The translations under genes and the position numbers were made by a program. From NCBI RefSeq assembly GCF_006716465.1, contig NZ_VFPB01000005.1, forward strand, positions 391,970-455,969: DNA of 64,000 nucleotides, written 5' to 3'. The notes under the pieces were generated by a model. The model was not told the DNA's origin. It did not search any database and saw nothing but the letters and a program-made list of their open reading frames with translations. Source of the DNA: Pseudoxanthomonas sp. 3HH-4. Its GTDB lineage: Bacteria; Pseudomonadota; Gammaproteobacteria; Xanthomonadales; Xanthomonadaceae. This document shows, piece after piece, positions 1 through 11,409 of this stretch (position 1 is the first letter of the stretch; every line of letters starts with the position of its first letter).

Positions 1-1033
1 CCGTGATCTCTTCGCGGTCGTGGTAGAGCTGGCGTGCGCGCACCTCCAGCGACCGGCCGGCCTGGTCGGCGAACAGGTCCAGGCACAGCTTCGTCTCGTC
101 CCAGCGTTTCTTCATCGGCAGCTTGAGATTGAACACGGCGTGCCTGCACCAGCCTTCGCGGAACCAGTACGCCATGCGCTCGGCGACGCGCCGCGGCTGT
201 TCCACCATGTCGCAGACCATCCAGTCCAGCGGCTGCGAGGGTTTCCAGTGGAAGCCGTCGGCGCGCAGATGTTCGACCAAGCCGGTCGCCAACACGTGCT
301 CGCGCAGCGGGCCGTTGTCGACGCTGGTCACGCGCAGATGGTGGCGCGTGAGTACCCAGGTCCAGCCACCCGGTGCGGCACCGAGATCGGCGGCGGTCAT
401 GCCGGGCCTCAGCAGAGCCTCGCGCTGACGTTCGTCGAGCAGCGACAGGAAGGCTTCTTCCAGCTTCAATGCAGAGCGCGACGGCGCATCGGGCAGCAGC
501 TTCAGGCGCGGGATGCCGAGCGGCCAGGGAGCACTGTCGCGTGCATCGGCGACGCACAGGAACAGGTGGTCGCCCTGCACGAAGACCACATGCAGGCGCG
601 GCAGGCGCGCATCGTCCTTCTCGCTCAGGAAGCCGGCCTTGCGCAGTGCCGGCCGCAGCGCATTGCCGAAACTGCGCGCGAGTCCGGCCAACGGCTTGGC
701 GCTGTCGGAGTCCGGGTGCTCCACCCACAGGTCGCCGTAACGCCCGCTGCCCGCCAAGGCGGCGAGGAGCGGCGTGATGCGGTCCTTGGGGTCGATGCCG
801 CGCAGTTCGGCGAGCAGCCGCAGCTTCTGCCGGGCGAAGATCAGGTCGCGCCAGGGCAGGGCGCGGTCCAGCGCCTGCGCTTCCTCGCAGACGAACACGA
901 CATGGCCATCGTTGCGCTGCGCGCGCGCATAGCCGGCGAACCCGGCCAGCGCGGCGCGCTCGGTCAGTTCGGCAGCAAGTTCGGGTTCGAATCCCTGGCG
1001 GCAATAAGCCAGCAGGCCGGTCGTCGATGACAT
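1..1033 (-). CDS. rlmM: 23S rRNA (cytidine-2'-O)-methyltransferase RlmM, C-terminus cut by window edge
   Basis: The minus strand is open from an ATG at 1031-1033 to the window edge (344 codons visible). RlmM 2'-O-methylates C2498 of 23S rRNA in the cytoplasm using SAM. The visible protein has the RlmM layout: an N-terminal THUMP-like region (MSSTTGLLAYCRQGFE start), then a Rossmann methyltransferase with the SAM motif DLGAAPGGWTWVL near residue 212, DWMVCDMVEQP, and a late LPMKKRWDET segment. Only a short C-terminal tail is missing. It is transcribed towards the left edge, so no operon partner downstream can be judged. The family assignment rests on motif order and the characteristic C-terminal segment. 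Confidence 0.93.
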   Translation of the reverse strand, partial: MSSTTGLLAYCRQGFEPELAAELTERAALAGFAGYARAQRNDGHVVFVCEEAQALDRALPWRDLIFARQKLRLLAELRGIDPKDRITPLLAALAGSGRYGDLWVEHPDSDSAKPLAGLARSFGNALRPALRKAGFLSEKDDARLPRLHVVFVQGDHLFLCVADARDSAPWPLGIPRLKLLPDAPSRSALKLEEAFLSLLDERQREALLRPGMTAADLGAAPGGWTWVLTRHHLRVTSVDNGPLREHVLATGLVEHLRADGFHWKPSQPLDWMVCDMVEQPRRVAERMAYWFREGWCRHAVFNLKLPMKKRWDETKLCLDLFADQAGRSLEVRARQLYHDREEIT

Positions 1034-1123
1034 GGCGCGGTCGCGTGAAGCGGATGGCTGCGGCTCCTGCCGCGAGGACAGGGTACAGGAGAAGCCGGGC
1101 GCGATGGCTTCTCCGCGCGTCGC

Positions 1124-1684
1124 TCAGTACTTGTCGCCGCCCGACTCGCCATAGTGCCTGAGCACCGCGCGCGCATCCTCGCGGCGCAGGTCGCGCACCA
1201 CTTCGATGCCGCGTTTGTTGAGCTCGCCGATCCAGTCCGCCGGCAACGGACCTTCGTCGAACTCGGTCAGTTCCATCACGTCCTCGGCGCGCGCGCCGAT
1301 CAGCAGGCGGTCGATGCCGGCCCACACCGTGGCGCCATAGCACTGGCAGCAGGGCTGCGACGATGTCGCCAGCACCACCGGCGCGATGCGATCGTTGAGG
1401 CGCGGCGTCTGCAGGCGCTGTTGCGCCAGCATGTAGGCCATGTTCTCGGCATGCGCCAGCGAGCAGGTGTGCGGCATCACCCGGTTCACGCCGAGGGCGA
1501 TCACCCGGTGGTCCGGGCCGAATACGACGGCGCCGAATGGTCCCCCGGTGTTGGCGTCCACGTTGCGGCGCGACAGGTCGATGGCCAGCGCGACCTTGTC
1601 CTCGTCGCCCGCGAACGTCGCGGCGGGATCGAGAAGGTCGTGAGTCCAGGCGGGCAGAGTGAGATGTATCTGTTGGTAGAGCAT
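1124..1684 (-). CDS. nucleoside deaminase (cytidine/deoxycytidylate deaminase superfamily, guanine-deaminase-like)
   Basis: 186 aa. The zinc-site signature of the CDA fold is present: HAE in SLAHAENMAYM (ligand His and proton-shuttle Glu), then PCCQC (two Cys ligands) about 40 residues later. These enzymes hydrolytically deaminate purine or pyrimidine bases or nucleosides. Length and the FGPDHRVIALGVNRV strand resemble guanine deaminase/TadA relatives, but the substrate cannot be fixed from sequence. The ATG start (1682-1684) overlaps the TGA of the upstream lipoprotein gene by one base (TGATG), so the two are probably translationally coupled. A longer in-frame ORF upstream is only the antisense-like extension through the lipoprotein gene. 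Confidence 0.85.
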   Translation of the reverse strand: MLYQQIHLTLPAWTHDLLDPAATFAGDEDKVALAIDLSRRNVDANTGGPFGAVVFGPDHRVIALGVNRVMPHTCSLAHAENMAYMLAQQRLQTPRLNDRIAPVVLATSSQPCCQCYGATVWAGIDRLLIGARAEDVMELTEFDEGPLPADWIGELNKRGIEVVRDLRREDARAVLRHYGESGGDKY

Positions 1685-2103
1685 CAACGTGCAGGCAGTT
1701 TCGAGGAAGAGGAATCGGATTCGCAACGGCCGCTGACGCATTGGCAAGCAGTCACATCGGCGAAGCCGCAGACGCCCATGCGACCACTGGCCGCGCACTG
1801 CGCTTGCACGCCCTGCGGATCGGTGGGGCTGTCCTTGTTGACGCAGGCCGGCATCGCGCCACAGCAGTTGCCCACGTTCTTCACCGCGCAGTCGGCACTG
1901 GTCCTGCAGGCATAGTCGACGGTGACTGCGCCGGCTTCCCGCGGCGGCAGGTTTCCGCCGGTCGACTTGGGGGTGGGCGTCGACGCGGGTGGCGGGTCGG
2001 TCGCCACGCCGTCGGAGGAGGCCGGTGCCGCGCAACCCGCAAGTGCGAGCAGAAACAGGCAGGACAGCAGGGCAGGCAGCAGGCGCAGCGAGATGCGGGA
2101 CAT
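1684..2103 (-). CDS. small cysteine-rich lipoprotein, function unknown
   Basis: 139 aa. It has a lipoprotein signal peptide with lipobox LAGC around residues 21-24, then a Pro/Thr/Ser-rich linker (ASSDGVATDPPPASTPTPKS). A compact domain follows with about ten cysteines (DYACRTSADCAVKNVGNCCGAMPACV...CQCVSGRCES). The cysteine spacing suggests a disulfide-stabilised periplasmic or surface domain. It lies 77 bp downstream of glnS and overlaps the deaminase start by 1 nt. I recognise no named family; similar short Cys-rich lipoproteins are common in Xanthomonadaceae (inference). Confidence 0.8.
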   Translation of the reverse strand: MSRISLRLLPALLSCLFLLALAGCAAPASSDGVATDPPPASTPTPKSTGGNLPPREAGAVTVDYACRTSADCAVKNVGNCCGAMPACVNKDSPTDPQGVQAQCAASGRMGVCGFADVTACQCVSGRCESDSSSSKLPAR

Positions 2104-2180
2104 GGCGGACTCCTTTGCTCGGTGGTGGTGCGCGCCAGCCTGCCGGCCACCGCCTCAACGGGCGGTGAAAGCGGCCGGCA

Positions 2181-3938
<1,758 letters not shown>

Positions 3939-4029
3939 CGGGGCGGACAGGCTCGGAAAAACGCAAGTTTAGCCGGTCCGGCGCTCGCACTGGTCTATCC
4001 TGAACAGCCCGACGCGCGTGGATCCCCGC

Positions 4030-4713
4030 ATGAGCCTTCCCGTCCTCGTCATCGGCAACAAGAACTACTCGTCCTGGTCGCTGCGGCCGTGGCTGCTGCT
4101 GCGGCACTTCGGGGTGGGCTTCGAGGAGGTCCGGTTGCCCCTCGACACGCCGCAGTTCGCCGATGAGGTCCTGCGCCACTCCCCGACGGGCAAGGTACCG
4201 GCACTGCATGATGGCGACGTCCAGGTCTGGGATTCGCTGGCCATCTGCGAATACGCCAACGAGCGCTGGCTGGACGGCCGGGGGTGGCCGAAGGACCTGG
4301 CCGCCCGCGCCATGGCGCGCGCCGCGGCGGCGGAGATGCACTCCGGCTTCGTCGCACTGCGCACGCAGCTGCCGATGAACAGCCGGCGGACCCCGGACGC
4401 CTACCGCTGGGATGCTGCTGCTCAACGCGACATCGGCCGCGTGCAGGGACTGTGGCGCCAGCTTCGTGACGCGCAAGGCGATGGCGGGGACTTCCTGTGC
4501 GGCGACTTCGGCATCGTCGATGCGATGTACGCGCCGGTGGCGGTCCGTTTCGAAGGCTACGGCGTGCCGGTCGACGCCGTCGCGCGCCGCTACATGGATG
4601 CGTTGTTCGCGCTGCCGGCGATGCGGGAATGGCGCGCAGCAGCGGCGGAGGAAACTGAATCGGTCGCGGCCACCGATGCACTGCGCTCCCGCTGTAGCGG
4701 ACGCCCGGTGTAG
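4030..4713 (+). CDS. glutathione S-transferase family protein
   Basis: 227 aa from ATG 4030 (an in-frame GTG at 4018 would add four residues). The N-terminal thioredoxin-like domain begins [22 protein letters not shown]; the Ser of NYSSWS is in the position of the catalytic Ser of zeta/beta-like GSTs. The G-site loop is [26 protein letters not shown], followed by the helical C-terminal domain. Family members conjugate or reduce electrophiles with glutathione in the cytoplasm; the substrate is unknown. It diverges from glnS across a ~90-bp gap and is followed 22 bp later by the DUF2007 gene. Confidence 0.9.
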   Translation: MSLPVLVIGNKNYSSWSLRPWLLLRHFGVGFEEVRLPLDTPQFADEVLRHSPTGKVPALHDGDVQVWDSLAICEYANERWLDGRGWPKDLAARAMARAAAAEMHSGFVALRTQLPMNSRRTPDAYRWDAAAQRDIGRVQGLWRQLRDAQGDGGDFLCGDFGIVDAMYAPVAVRFEGYGVPVDAVARRYMDALFALPAMREWRAAAAEETESVAATDALRSRCSGRPV

Positions 4714-4735
4714 GCTGGTCGCGGAGGACACATCC

Positions 4736-5005
4736 ATGCGCGTGGTTTACCTGGCCGACAACCTGTTCGACGCCCATCTGGTCAAGCATGCGCTGGAGGA
4801 GGCGGAGATTCCCGCGTTCGTGTTCGGCGAATCGCTGCTGGGCGGCATGGGCGAACTGCCGCTGTTCGGCGTGCTGCGGGTCTGTGTGCCGGACCCCGCG
4901 TTTCCTGAGGCAGAGGGCATCGTGCAGGGCCTGGGGCTGGAATCGCGCGACGACGGCCCCATCTTGGAAAGCGACGACGAAGGCGTCGGCATCCTGCCCG
5001 CCTGA
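4736..5005 (+). CDS. DUF2007 (putative signal-transducing) domain protein
   Basis: 89 aa. The whole protein is one small domain ([32 protein letters not shown]...[25 protein letters not shown]), matching the DUF2007 pattern of a beta-alpha-beta fold with a P-D/P-E-A edge strand. The start is set by a strong ribosome-binding site (GGAGG) 9-10 bp before ATG 4736. Residues 1-10 resemble the family N-terminus. It sits between the GST and msrA, all rightward. The molecular role of the family is not established. Confidence 0.82.
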   Translation: MRVVYLADNLFDAHLVKHALEEAEIPAFVFGESLLGGMGELPLFGVLRVCVPDPAFPEAEGIVQGLGLESRDDGPILESDDEGVGILPA

Positions 5006-5036
5006 TCCGTCCTCCCCCACGATCAAGAGGTCCGCC

Positions 5037-5687
5037 ATGCTGGGTATCGGAGCCTACAAGCAGCGCATGCCGCGCGCGGAAGACATGCTGCCGGGACGCG
5101 AGACGCCGCTGCCGTTGCACAACGTGCATTTCGTCAACGGCCATCCGCTGCGCGACGCATTCGAGGGATTGCAGCAGGTGGAGTTCGGCCTTGGCTGTTT
5201 CTGGGGTGCCGAGCGCAAGTTCTGGAACCTGCCCGGCGCGTACAGCACGTCGGTCGGCTATGCCGGCGGTGGCACACCGAATGCGACTTACGAAGAGGTC
5301 TGCTCCGGCCAGACTGGCCACAACGAAGTGGTGCGCGTGGTGTACGACCCGGCCCAGGTGTCGTTCGAACGCCTGCTGCAGGTGTTCTGGGAAAGCCACG
5401 ACCCCACCCAGGGCATGCGGCAGGGCAACGACGTGGGCACGCAGTACCGCTCCGGCATCTACTGCCATACACCGGAACAGCACGCCGCGGCCGAAGCCAG
5501 CCTGAGGGCCTATCAGCAGACGCTGCATGCCGCCGGCTACGGCGATATCACCACCGAGATCGTCCATCCGGCGCCGCCGTTCTACTACGCCGAGGACTAC
5601 CACCAGCAGTATCTGGCCAAGAATCCCAATGGCTATTGCGGGCTGGGTGGGACCGGCGTGAGCTGTCCTATCGGGCTGGGCGTCTGA
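5037..5687 (+). CDS. msrA: peptide methionine (S)-S-oxide reductase MsrA
   Basis: 216 aa, close to the 212 aa of E. coli MsrA, and with the same long N-terminal extension before the catalytic core. The core motif GCFWG ([14 protein letters not shown], near residue 54) carries the nucleophilic Cys. [27 protein letters not shown] and [10 protein letters not shown] follow in standard order, and a C-terminal Cys lies in [14 protein letters not shown] for recycling. The enzyme repairs S-sulfoxides of methionine in oxidised proteins. The start at 5037 has AAGAGG upstream. The 3' end converges with the leftward gene at 5706. Confidence 0.96.
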   Translation: MLGIGAYKQRMPRAEDMLPGRETPLPLHNVHFVNGHPLRDAFEGLQQVEFGLGCFWGAERKFWNLPGAYSTSVGYAGGGTPNATYEEVCSGQTGHNEVVRVVYDPAQVSFERLLQVFWESHDPTQGMRQGNDVGTQYRSGIYCHTPEQHAAAEASLRAYQQTLHAAGYGDITTEIVHPAPPFYYAEDYHQQYLAKNPNGYCGLGGTGVSCPIGLGV

Positions 5688-5705
5688 TCCGGCGCCCAGC
5701 CGGCC

Positions 5706-6095
5706 TCAAGGCAGGTGTTCGCACCAGTACTGCAGTTCGCTGCTCTTGGTGGGTTCGTAGACGGCATGGAAGCCGGTGAAACCGCGTCCTTCCTGCTTTC
5801 CAGCGAACGGAGGCGAGTGCGTGGCCGCATGGATCAGCACGGGCTGGCCCGTGGCCATGCCGTAGACATAGATCTTGACGGTCTTGCCGGTGGCGGCGCG
5901 GTCCACGTAGACCGGCTTGAACTCGAAGTAGCGCCCGATCTTCGTGCCGGTTGCCCGATAGGGATCGTCGGTCGGCGCCGCGTCGACAGTGAAGTGCTCG
6001 CCACCGTAGACGATGTGGCAGCGCACGCTGGCGGCCTGGGCCTGTACGGCCAGCGACGCCAGGGCGAGGAGGGTCAGCAAGCGTCTCGCCTTCAT
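5706..6095 (-). CDS. small secreted protein of unknown function
   Basis: 129 aa. A clear signal peptide is followed by an AQA-A cleavage region (MKARRLLTLLALASLAVQAQAASVRC). The mature part is mostly beta-like and has two cysteines (residue ~25 in VRCHIVYGGEHF and the near-terminal QYWCEHLP) that could form a disulfide. No family is recognised. The start lies one base after the TGA of the upstream CapA-like gene, so the two are probably cotranscribed and coupled. Confidence 0.75.
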   Translation of the reverse strand: MKARRLLTLLALASLAVQAQAASVRCHIVYGGEHFTVDAAPTDDPYRATGTKIGRYFEFKPVYVDRAATGKTVKIYVYGMATGQPVLIHAATHSPPFAGKQEGRGFTGFHAVYEPTKSSELQYWCEHLP

Positions 6096-6096
6096 G

Positions 6097-7080
6097 TCAT
6101 TCGCCCGAGCATTGGTTGACGGCCTTCCGGTCGGGGCTGGCGCAGGGACTGCTGGCGGTCGGGTCCGGATGCGGCACCCCGTTCGCGTCGAGCCTGGCCA
6201 CGTGCGTGCGCCAGTCCACCACGCCGGTGCGGTCCACCCTGGCCGACAGCACCCAGCCGGTGGTCGTCGCCGGCGTGTCGAATCCGTTGAACAGGAAGTT
6301 GCCCAAGCTGTAGATGATCGGCTTGCCGCGGTAGTACTCGGCGCCCTGGGTGACGTGCGGATGACCTCCCACCACCAGGTCGGCGCCCGCGTCGATCATG
6401 CGCCGGGCGAATGCGCGCAAGCGCGGACTGGGATCGGGTTCGTCCTCCCAGCCCCAATGCATGAAGGGGATGACGATGTCCGCCCGGTGCACGCGCCGCG
6501 CGGCGATGATGTCCTCGATCACGTCGTCGTCCTCGCCGCTCCAGGCCACGCCGGGGCGGCTGGCATCGGCTTCGAAGGAACGGGGTTTGAATTCCACATA
6601 GCCCAGCAGCGCGATCCGCACGCCGTTGCGCTCTACGATCCAGGGCGCGTGGGCTGCCGTGGCGTCGCGACCGCCGCCGAAATAGGGCAGGCCCGCCGTG
6701 TCCATCAGCGCCAACTGCTCGGCGAATGCGGCCTTGCCGAAATCGCCGGAGTGGTTGTTGGCCAGCGACACGGCGTCGAAGTGCCGCTTCAGCACCGGCA
6801 GCGTGCGTGGATCGGCCCGGAACGTGTACGGTTTTTCTTCCGCCGTGCCCGTGGTCGCGACCACGCACTCCAGGTTGCCTATCCGCACGTCGTGCGAGGA
6901 CAGCAGCGACGCGAAGGGCTGGAAGGGATCCTCACCGCGTGCGATCAGCTCACCGGGCGTTTCCGCCACCATGATGTCGCCGACGAAGATCAGGCTGGCA
7001 TCGCCCGATGACGCACTGGCCATCGGGGATGCGGCGAGGAGGACGGACGATAGCAGGAGGGCGCGCATGCGCCCGATCAT
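6097..7080 (-). CDS. CapA-family metallophosphoesterase-like exported protein
   Basis: 327 aa. An N-terminal signal sequence (MRALLLSSVLLAASPMASA) is followed by the CapA/PGA_cap domain: FVGDIMV (metal-binding Asp), GNLECVV, SLANNHSGDFG (NH metal ligands), then HWGWEDEP and the late GGHPHVTQGAEYYRGKPIIYSLGNFLF block. CapA homologues are linked to poly-gamma-glutamate or exopolysaccharide handling, but many free-standing members have unknown substrates. No capB/capC neighbours are present, so polyglutamate synthesis should not be inferred. The start is either 7080 or the in-frame ATG 12 nt downstream. It is coupled to the small secreted protein that follows. Confidence 0.87.
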   Translation of the reverse strand: MIGRMRALLLSSVLLAASPMASASSGDASLIFVGDIMVAETPGELIARGEDPFQPFASLLSSHDVRIGNLECVVATTGTAEEKPYTFRADPRTLPVLKRHFDAVSLANNHSGDFGKAAFAEQLALMDTAGLPYFGGGRDATAAHAPWIVERNGVRIALLGYVEFKPRSFEADASRPGVAWSGEDDDVIEDIIAARRVHRADIVIPFMHWGWEDEPDPSPRLRAFARRMIDAGADLVVGGHPHVTQGAEYYRGKPIIYSLGNFLFNGFDTPATTTGWVLSARVDRTGVVDWRTHVARLDANGVPHPDPTASSPCASPDRKAVNQCSGE

Positions 7081-7149
7081 CCCGTGTCCGGCGCGCGGGC
7101 GCCAGCCCCGCGGCGGCGGCGCGGAGGGCAGCGACGGGTCGGAGTGGCG

Positions 7150-8115
7150 TCAGGCGGACAGCTTCTCGCGAACCGTCGTGCGCAGGGCGGCCAGGTCCTT
7201 GGCGAAGGTCTCGATGCCGGTGGCCAGCTTTTCCTTCGCCATCGGATCGGCTTCGATCGCGACGGCGAAACTCTCCGCCGTGACCGGCGCCGCGCTGACA
7301 GGCTCGGCAATTGCGGGGGACAGCTTGCGCGGCAGGTCGCCGTGCTCCTGGTCCAGCGTCTCCAGCAGGTCCGGCGAAATCGTCAGGCGGTCGCAACCGG
7401 CGAGTGCCTCGATCTGCGCGGTGGAGCGGAACGAGGCGCCCATCACCACCGTCGGCGAGCCGCGGCGCTTGAACTCGGCGTACACGCCGCGCACGAACAC
7501 CACGCCCGGATCCTCGTCGATGGTGGCCGGCGCCTGGCCGTTGGCCACGTACCAGTCCAGGATGCGGCCCACGAACGGCGAGATCAGGAACGCACCGGCC
7601 TCGGCGCAGGCGACGGCCTGGGTCGGGTTGAAGATCAGGGTGAGGTTGCAGTCGATGCCTTCGGCCTGCAGCTGGCGCGCGGCTTCCACGCCTTCCCAGG
7701 TGGACGCGACCTTTATCAGAATGCGGTCGCGGCCGATGCCCTGGTCGGCGTACATCTGCACGAATTTACGCGCCTTGGCGACGGTGGCGGCGGTGTCGTA
7801 GGCCTGGTCGGCATCCACCTCAGTCGAAACACGACCGGGGATCAGGCCGGCGAGCTTCGCGCCGACGCCGACGGTCAGCCGGTCCACCACTTCGTCCACC
7901 AGCGCTTCGCCGCCGCCCTGCGCACGCGCCCAGGCGAGTTGTTCTTCGATCAGGTCGGCGTACACCGGCAGGTCAAGCGCCTTCTTCACCAGGGTGGGAT
8001 TGGTGGTGCAGTCCACCGGCTTGAGGCGCTTGATGGCATCGTAATCGCCGGTGTCGGCGACGACCACGGACAGGTCGCGGAGCTGCTGCAGCTTGGTAGG
8101 GGTGGTGTCGGTCAT
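7150..8115 (-). CDS. tal: transaldolase
   Basis: 321 aa, the usual length of the TalB type. It transfers a dihydroxyacetone unit between sedoheptulose-7-P and glyceraldehyde-3-P in the non-oxidative pentose phosphate pathway. [13 protein letters not shown] near the N-terminus and [11 protein letters not shown] (Schiff-base Lys) are canonical. [32 protein letters not shown] and DLLETL follow in order. ATG 8113-8115 gives the standard N-terminus; longer in-frame extension is an artefact. It is monocistronic as far as visible: the Rnk-like gene upstream is 112 bp away on the same strand. Confidence 0.96.
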   Translation of the reverse strand: MTDTTPTKLQQLRDLSVVVADTGDYDAIKRLKPVDCTTNPTLVKKALDLPVYADLIEEQLAWARAQGGGEALVDEVVDRLTVGVGAKLAGLIPGRVSTEVDADQAYDTAATVAKARKFVQMYADQGIGRDRILIKVASTWEGVEAARQLQAEGIDCNLTLIFNPTQAVACAEAGAFLISPFVGRILDWYVANGQAPATIDEDPGVVFVRGVYAEFKRRGSPTVVMGASFRSTAQIEALAGCDRLTISPDLLETLDQEHGDLPRKLSPAIAEPVSAAPVTAESFAVAIEADPMAKEKLATGIETFAKDLAALRTTVREKLSA

Positions 8116-8227
8116 GGGCGGTCGATGGGATGGGGGAAATCGGGTGACAAGTATGCCCTGTCCCGCAGGGACGAGCCGGCTGCGGGAGCGTACTTTTCGT
8201 GGATTGATGCGATAGCGTGGCCGCCGA

Positions 8228-8668
8228 TCAGCGATGCAGGTCGCCGTTGGCTTCGGGCTGGTAGCCGATCGCGGTGACGCGCAGGCGCAACGGCCGGTTG
8301 CCGGACGCCTGCCAGTCGATCGTCTGCCCCACCGACAGTCCCAGTAGCGCACTGCCGACCGGCGCCAGCACAGAGACCAGGCCGGTCTCGACGTTTGCTT
8401 CGTGGGGATACACCAGGGTGAGGCGATGGTGTTCGCCGGTAAGTTCGTCTTCGCACTCGACGCGCGAATGCATCGTCACCACGTTGCCGGGCATGTCCTC
8501 CGGCGTGCGCACGTCGGCGCGGTTCAGTTCGTCCATCAGTGCAAGCGCGGCGGGGTGCCGGCGCAGCACGGGTGTGTCGAGCAGGGCCTCCAGACGCGAC
8601 AGGTCGCGGCTGGAAATAACGAGCGGCGGCAGCGACGGCGGCAGGCCGCTGGTGCGGGTGTTGTTCAT
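8228..8668 (-). CDS. rnk: Rnk-like / GreA C-terminal-domain regulator of nucleoside diphosphate kinase
   Basis: 146 aa. A short N-terminal helical region ([18 protein letters not shown]) precedes a GreA/GreB C-terminal FKBP-like domain ([30 protein letters not shown]...[22 protein letters not shown]). This architecture is that of Rnk, which binds RNA polymerase near the secondary channel but lacks the GreA coiled coil. ATG 8666-8668 (MNNTRTSGL) is preferred over a 10-residue longer start. The gene symbol is inferred from architecture. Confidence 0.82.
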   Translation of the reverse strand: MNNTRTSGLPPSLPPLVISSRDLSRLEALLDTPVLRRHPAALALMDELNRADVRTPEDMPGNVVTMHSRVECEDELTGEHHRLTLVYPHEANVETGLVSVLAPVGSALLGLSVGQTIDWQASGNRPLRLRVTAIGYQPEANGDLHR

Positions 8669-8779
8669 CGTGTTTTCTCTGGTTTTGGGGTCGCGCAAAA
8701 GGAAACGGGCGACGCGTTGCCGCGCCGCCCATCGGAGTTCTGTTTTGCGCGCCTACCGTAGCCCGGAAGCGGCGAGGGT

Positions 8780-9751
8780 TCAAGCCAGCGACGGCGGCCG
8801 GGGCGTTGGGGCGCGATCGCGCGCTGCCTGCGCGCTGACGAAGGGCGCGTCCGGTTCGAAAAGGCCGGGCGGCAACTCGCGGAACACGTTGGCGAGCTCC
8901 AGCAGGAAATCGTTCATGGCCGAGCTTTTGCGCCACACCATCGCGATCTGTCGGCTGGGATGGGAATCGCTGAACCCCAGCAGGTGGATGTTCTCGTAAC
9001 GCGCGACGGGTGGCTTCACTGCCAGGATCGGCAGCAGGGTGATGCCGACATCGGCGGCGACCATCTGCCGCAGCGTTTCAAGGCTGGTGGCGCGGAACTC
9101 GGACTTCTCATTCGCGCCGGAGAGGCGGCATACGTCCAGTGCCTGTTCGCGCAGGCAGTGCCCGTCTTCAAGCAGCAGCAACTGGTGCTGCGAGAGTTCG
9201 GCCAGCGTCAGCGACTCGCGTTTCGCCAGCGGGTGCGATTCCGGCACGGCGAGCAGGAAGGGTTCCTCGAACAGGAACTCGGTATGCAGCTGGTCGTCCG
9301 CCACGGGCAACGCGAGCAGGCCGGCATCGAGCTTGCCTTCGCGCAGGCGCGACAGCAGCACGTCGCTCTTCTCTTCGATCAGCAGCAGTTCCAGATGCGG
9401 AAAGCGTGCGCGCAGCCGCGGTACCACATGCGGCAACAGGTAGGGGCCAAGGGTGGGAAACAGTCCCAGGCGCACCGTGCCGGCTTCGGGGTCCTGGCTG
9501 CGGCGCGCGGCTTCTTTCATCTGTTCGACTTCGGCGACGATGCGGCGCGCGCGGTCGGCGGCATCGCGGCCGGCGGGCGTCAGCATCACCTTGCGGGGGG
9601 CACGTTCCACCAGCGGCACGCCCAGTTCGTCTTCCAGCTTCTTGATCTGGGTCGAAAGCGTGGGCTGACTTACATAACACGCCGCCGCAGCGCGACCGAA
9701 ATGCTTGTGGTCGGCCAGCGCCACCAGGTACTTCAGGTCGCGGAGATTCAT
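8780..9751 (-). CDS. oxyR: LysR-type peroxide-sensing regulator OxyR
   Basis: 323 aa. N-terminal winged HTH (MNLRDLKYLVALADHKHFGRAAAACYVSQPTLSTQIKKLE), then the LysR substrate-binding domain. The two redox cysteines fall at residues 199 and 208 (DGHCLREQALDVC), the same numbering as E. coli OxyR, so the disulfide switch is conserved. The neighbours ahpF and ahpC are classical OxyR targets, and the cluster order ahpC-ahpF-oxyR is the one known from Xanthomonas. oxyR starts 71 bp after ahpF on the same strand and may be cotranscribed. Confidence 0.96.
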   Translation of the reverse strand: MNLRDLKYLVALADHKHFGRAAAACYVSQPTLSTQIKKLEDELGVPLVERAPRKVMLTPAGRDAADRARRIVAEVEQMKEAARRSQDPEAGTVRLGLFPTLGPYLLPHVVPRLRARFPHLELLLIEEKSDVLLSRLREGKLDAGLLALPVADDQLHTEFLFEEPFLLAVPESHPLAKRESLTLAELSQHQLLLLEDGHCLREQALDVCRLSGANEKSEFRATSLETLRQMVAADVGITLLPILAVKPPVARYENIHLLGFSDSHPSRQIAMVWRKSSAMNDFLLELANVFRELPPGLFEPDAPFVSAQAARDRAPTPRPPSLA

Positions 9752-9822
9752 CGGACTCCTCCCTCAGGGAACGGCGTTGCGTGCGACGGGGCACGGACCA
9801 GCATACGGCCCGCGCCCATGCA

Positions 9823-11409
9823 TCATGCCGCTACCGCGTCCGGCGTTTCCACCGGCGCCGACGTGCGGATCAGATGATCGAAGGCGCTGAGCGCGGCCTT
9901 CGAGCCCTCGCCCATGGCGATGACGATCTGCTTGTACGGTACCGTGGTGGCGTCGCCGGCGGCGAACACGCCCGGCACGCTGGTCTGGCCGCGGTCGTCG
10001 ATGATGATCTCGCCGCGCGGGCTCAGCTCCACCACGCCCTTCAGCCATTCGGTATTCGGCAGCAGGCCGATCTGCACGAAGATGCCTTCCAGTTCCACGC
10101 GGTGCGTATCGCCGCCGGTACGGTCCTTGTAGACCAGGCCGTTGACCTTGCTGCCGTCACCGAGCACTTCCGTTGTCTGCGCGCTGGTGACGATGCGCAC
10201 GTTGGGCAGGCTGCGGAGCTTGCGCTGCAGCACGTCGTCGGCACGCAGCAGGCTGTCGAATTCGATCAGGGTCACATGGGCGACGATGCCGGCCAGGTCG
10301 ATCGCGGCCTCGACGCCGGAATTGCCACCGCCGATCACCGCCACGCGCTTGCCCTTGAACAGCGGGCCATCGCAGTGCGGGCAGTAGGCCACGCCCTTGT
10401 TGCGGTACTCGTTCTCGCCGGGCACGTTCATCTGCCGCCAGCGGGCGCCGGTGGAGAGGATCACCGTCTTCGACTTCAGCGACGCGCCATTGGCAAGCTG
10501 TACTTCGACCAGGCCGTCCTTGCCGGCCGGCACCAGCTTGTCCGCACGCTGCAGGTTCATCACGTCGACCTGGTAGTCGCGCACGTGCTGCTCCAGCGCG
10601 GCGGCGAGCTTCGGGCCCTCGGTGTACGGCACGGAGATGAAGTTCTCGATCGCCATGGTGTCCAGCACCTGGCCACCGAAGCGTTCGGCCGCCACGCCGG
10701 TGCGGATGCCCTTGCGCGCCGCGTAGATCGCGGCCGCCGCGCCGGCGGGGCCGCCACCGATGACAAGCACATCGTAGGGCGCCTTGGCCTTGATTTTCTC
10801 GGCCTCGCGCTTGCCTGCGTTCGTGTCCAGCTTGGCGACGATCTCTTCCACGCCCATGCGGCCGGCGCCGAATACCTCGCCGTTGAGGAAGATGGTCGGC
10901 ACCGACATCACTTCGCGCTGCTCGACTTCCTGCTGGAACAGCGCGCCGTCGATGGCCACGTGCTGGATGTTCGGATTCAACACCGCCATCAGGTTCAGCG
11001 CCTGCACGACGTCCGGGCAGTTCTGGCATGACAACGAGAAATAGGTTTCGAAGCGGTACTCGCCGTCGAGCGAACGGATCTGTTCGATCACGTCCTGCGC
11101 CAGCTTCGACGGATGGCCGCCGACCTGCAGCAGCGCCAGCACCAGCGAGGTGAACTCGTGGCCCATCGGCAGGCCGGCGAAGGTCAGGTGGATGTCATGA
11201 CCCGGCGAAGTCAGCGCGAACGACGGTGTGCGTTCGCCGCCACGCTGCTCGGTGACGCTGATCTTGTCCGATACCTCCTGCAGGTCCTTCAGCAGCGCCT
11301 GCAGTTCGGAGGAACCATCGCTGTCGTCCAAGTGTGCGGTGATGTGGATGGGGCGCACGGCCTTTTCGAGATAGGCCTTCAGCTGCGTCTTCAGATTGGC
11401 GTCCAGCAT
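9823..11409 (-). CDS. ahpF: alkyl hydroperoxide reductase subunit F
   Basis: 528 aa flavoprotein that passes electrons from NADH through FAD to AhpC. The N-terminal thioredoxin-like domain carries its CxxC in SCQNCPD near residue 128. The thioredoxin-reductase-like part has the FAD motif [19 protein letters not shown], the active CxxC in [11 protein letters not shown], the NAD(P)H-binding [14 protein letters not shown], and the C-terminal FAD contact [18 protein letters not shown]. Length matches enterobacterial AhpF (521 aa). It lies 232 bp downstream of ahpC, separated by several hairpins that may uncouple their expression. Confidence 0.97.
   Translation of the reverse strand: MLDANLKTQLKAYLEKAVRPIHITAHLDDSDGSSELQALLKDLQEVSDKISVTEQRGGERTPSFALTSPGHDIHLTFAGLPMGHEFTSLVLALLQVGGHPSKLAQDVIEQIRSLDGEYRFETYFSLSCQNCPDVVQALNLMAVLNPNIQHVAIDGALFQQEVEQREVMSVPTIFLNGEVFGAGRMGVEEIVAKLDTNAGKREAEKIKAKAPYDVLVIGGGPAGAAAAIYAARKGIRTGVAAERFGGQVLDTMAIENFISVPYTEGPKLAAALEQHVRDYQVDVMNLQRADKLVPAGKDGLVEVQLANGASLKSKTVILSTGARWRQMNVPGENEYRNKGVAYCPHCDGPLFKGKRVAVIGGGNSGVEAAIDLAGIVAHVTLIEFDSLLRADDVLQRKLRSLPNVRIVTSAQTTEVLGDGSKVNGLVYKDRTGGDTHRVELEGIFVQIGLLPNTEWLKGVVELSPRGEIIIDDRGQTSVPGVFAAGDATTVPYKQIVIAMGEGSKAALSAFDHLIRTSAPVETPDAVAA

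Noticed and set aside
6097..7080. Poly-gamma-glutamate synthesis locus
   Set aside because: Only a CapA-like protein is present. CapB and CapC homologues are absent, and stand-alone CapA-like proteins have other or unknown roles.
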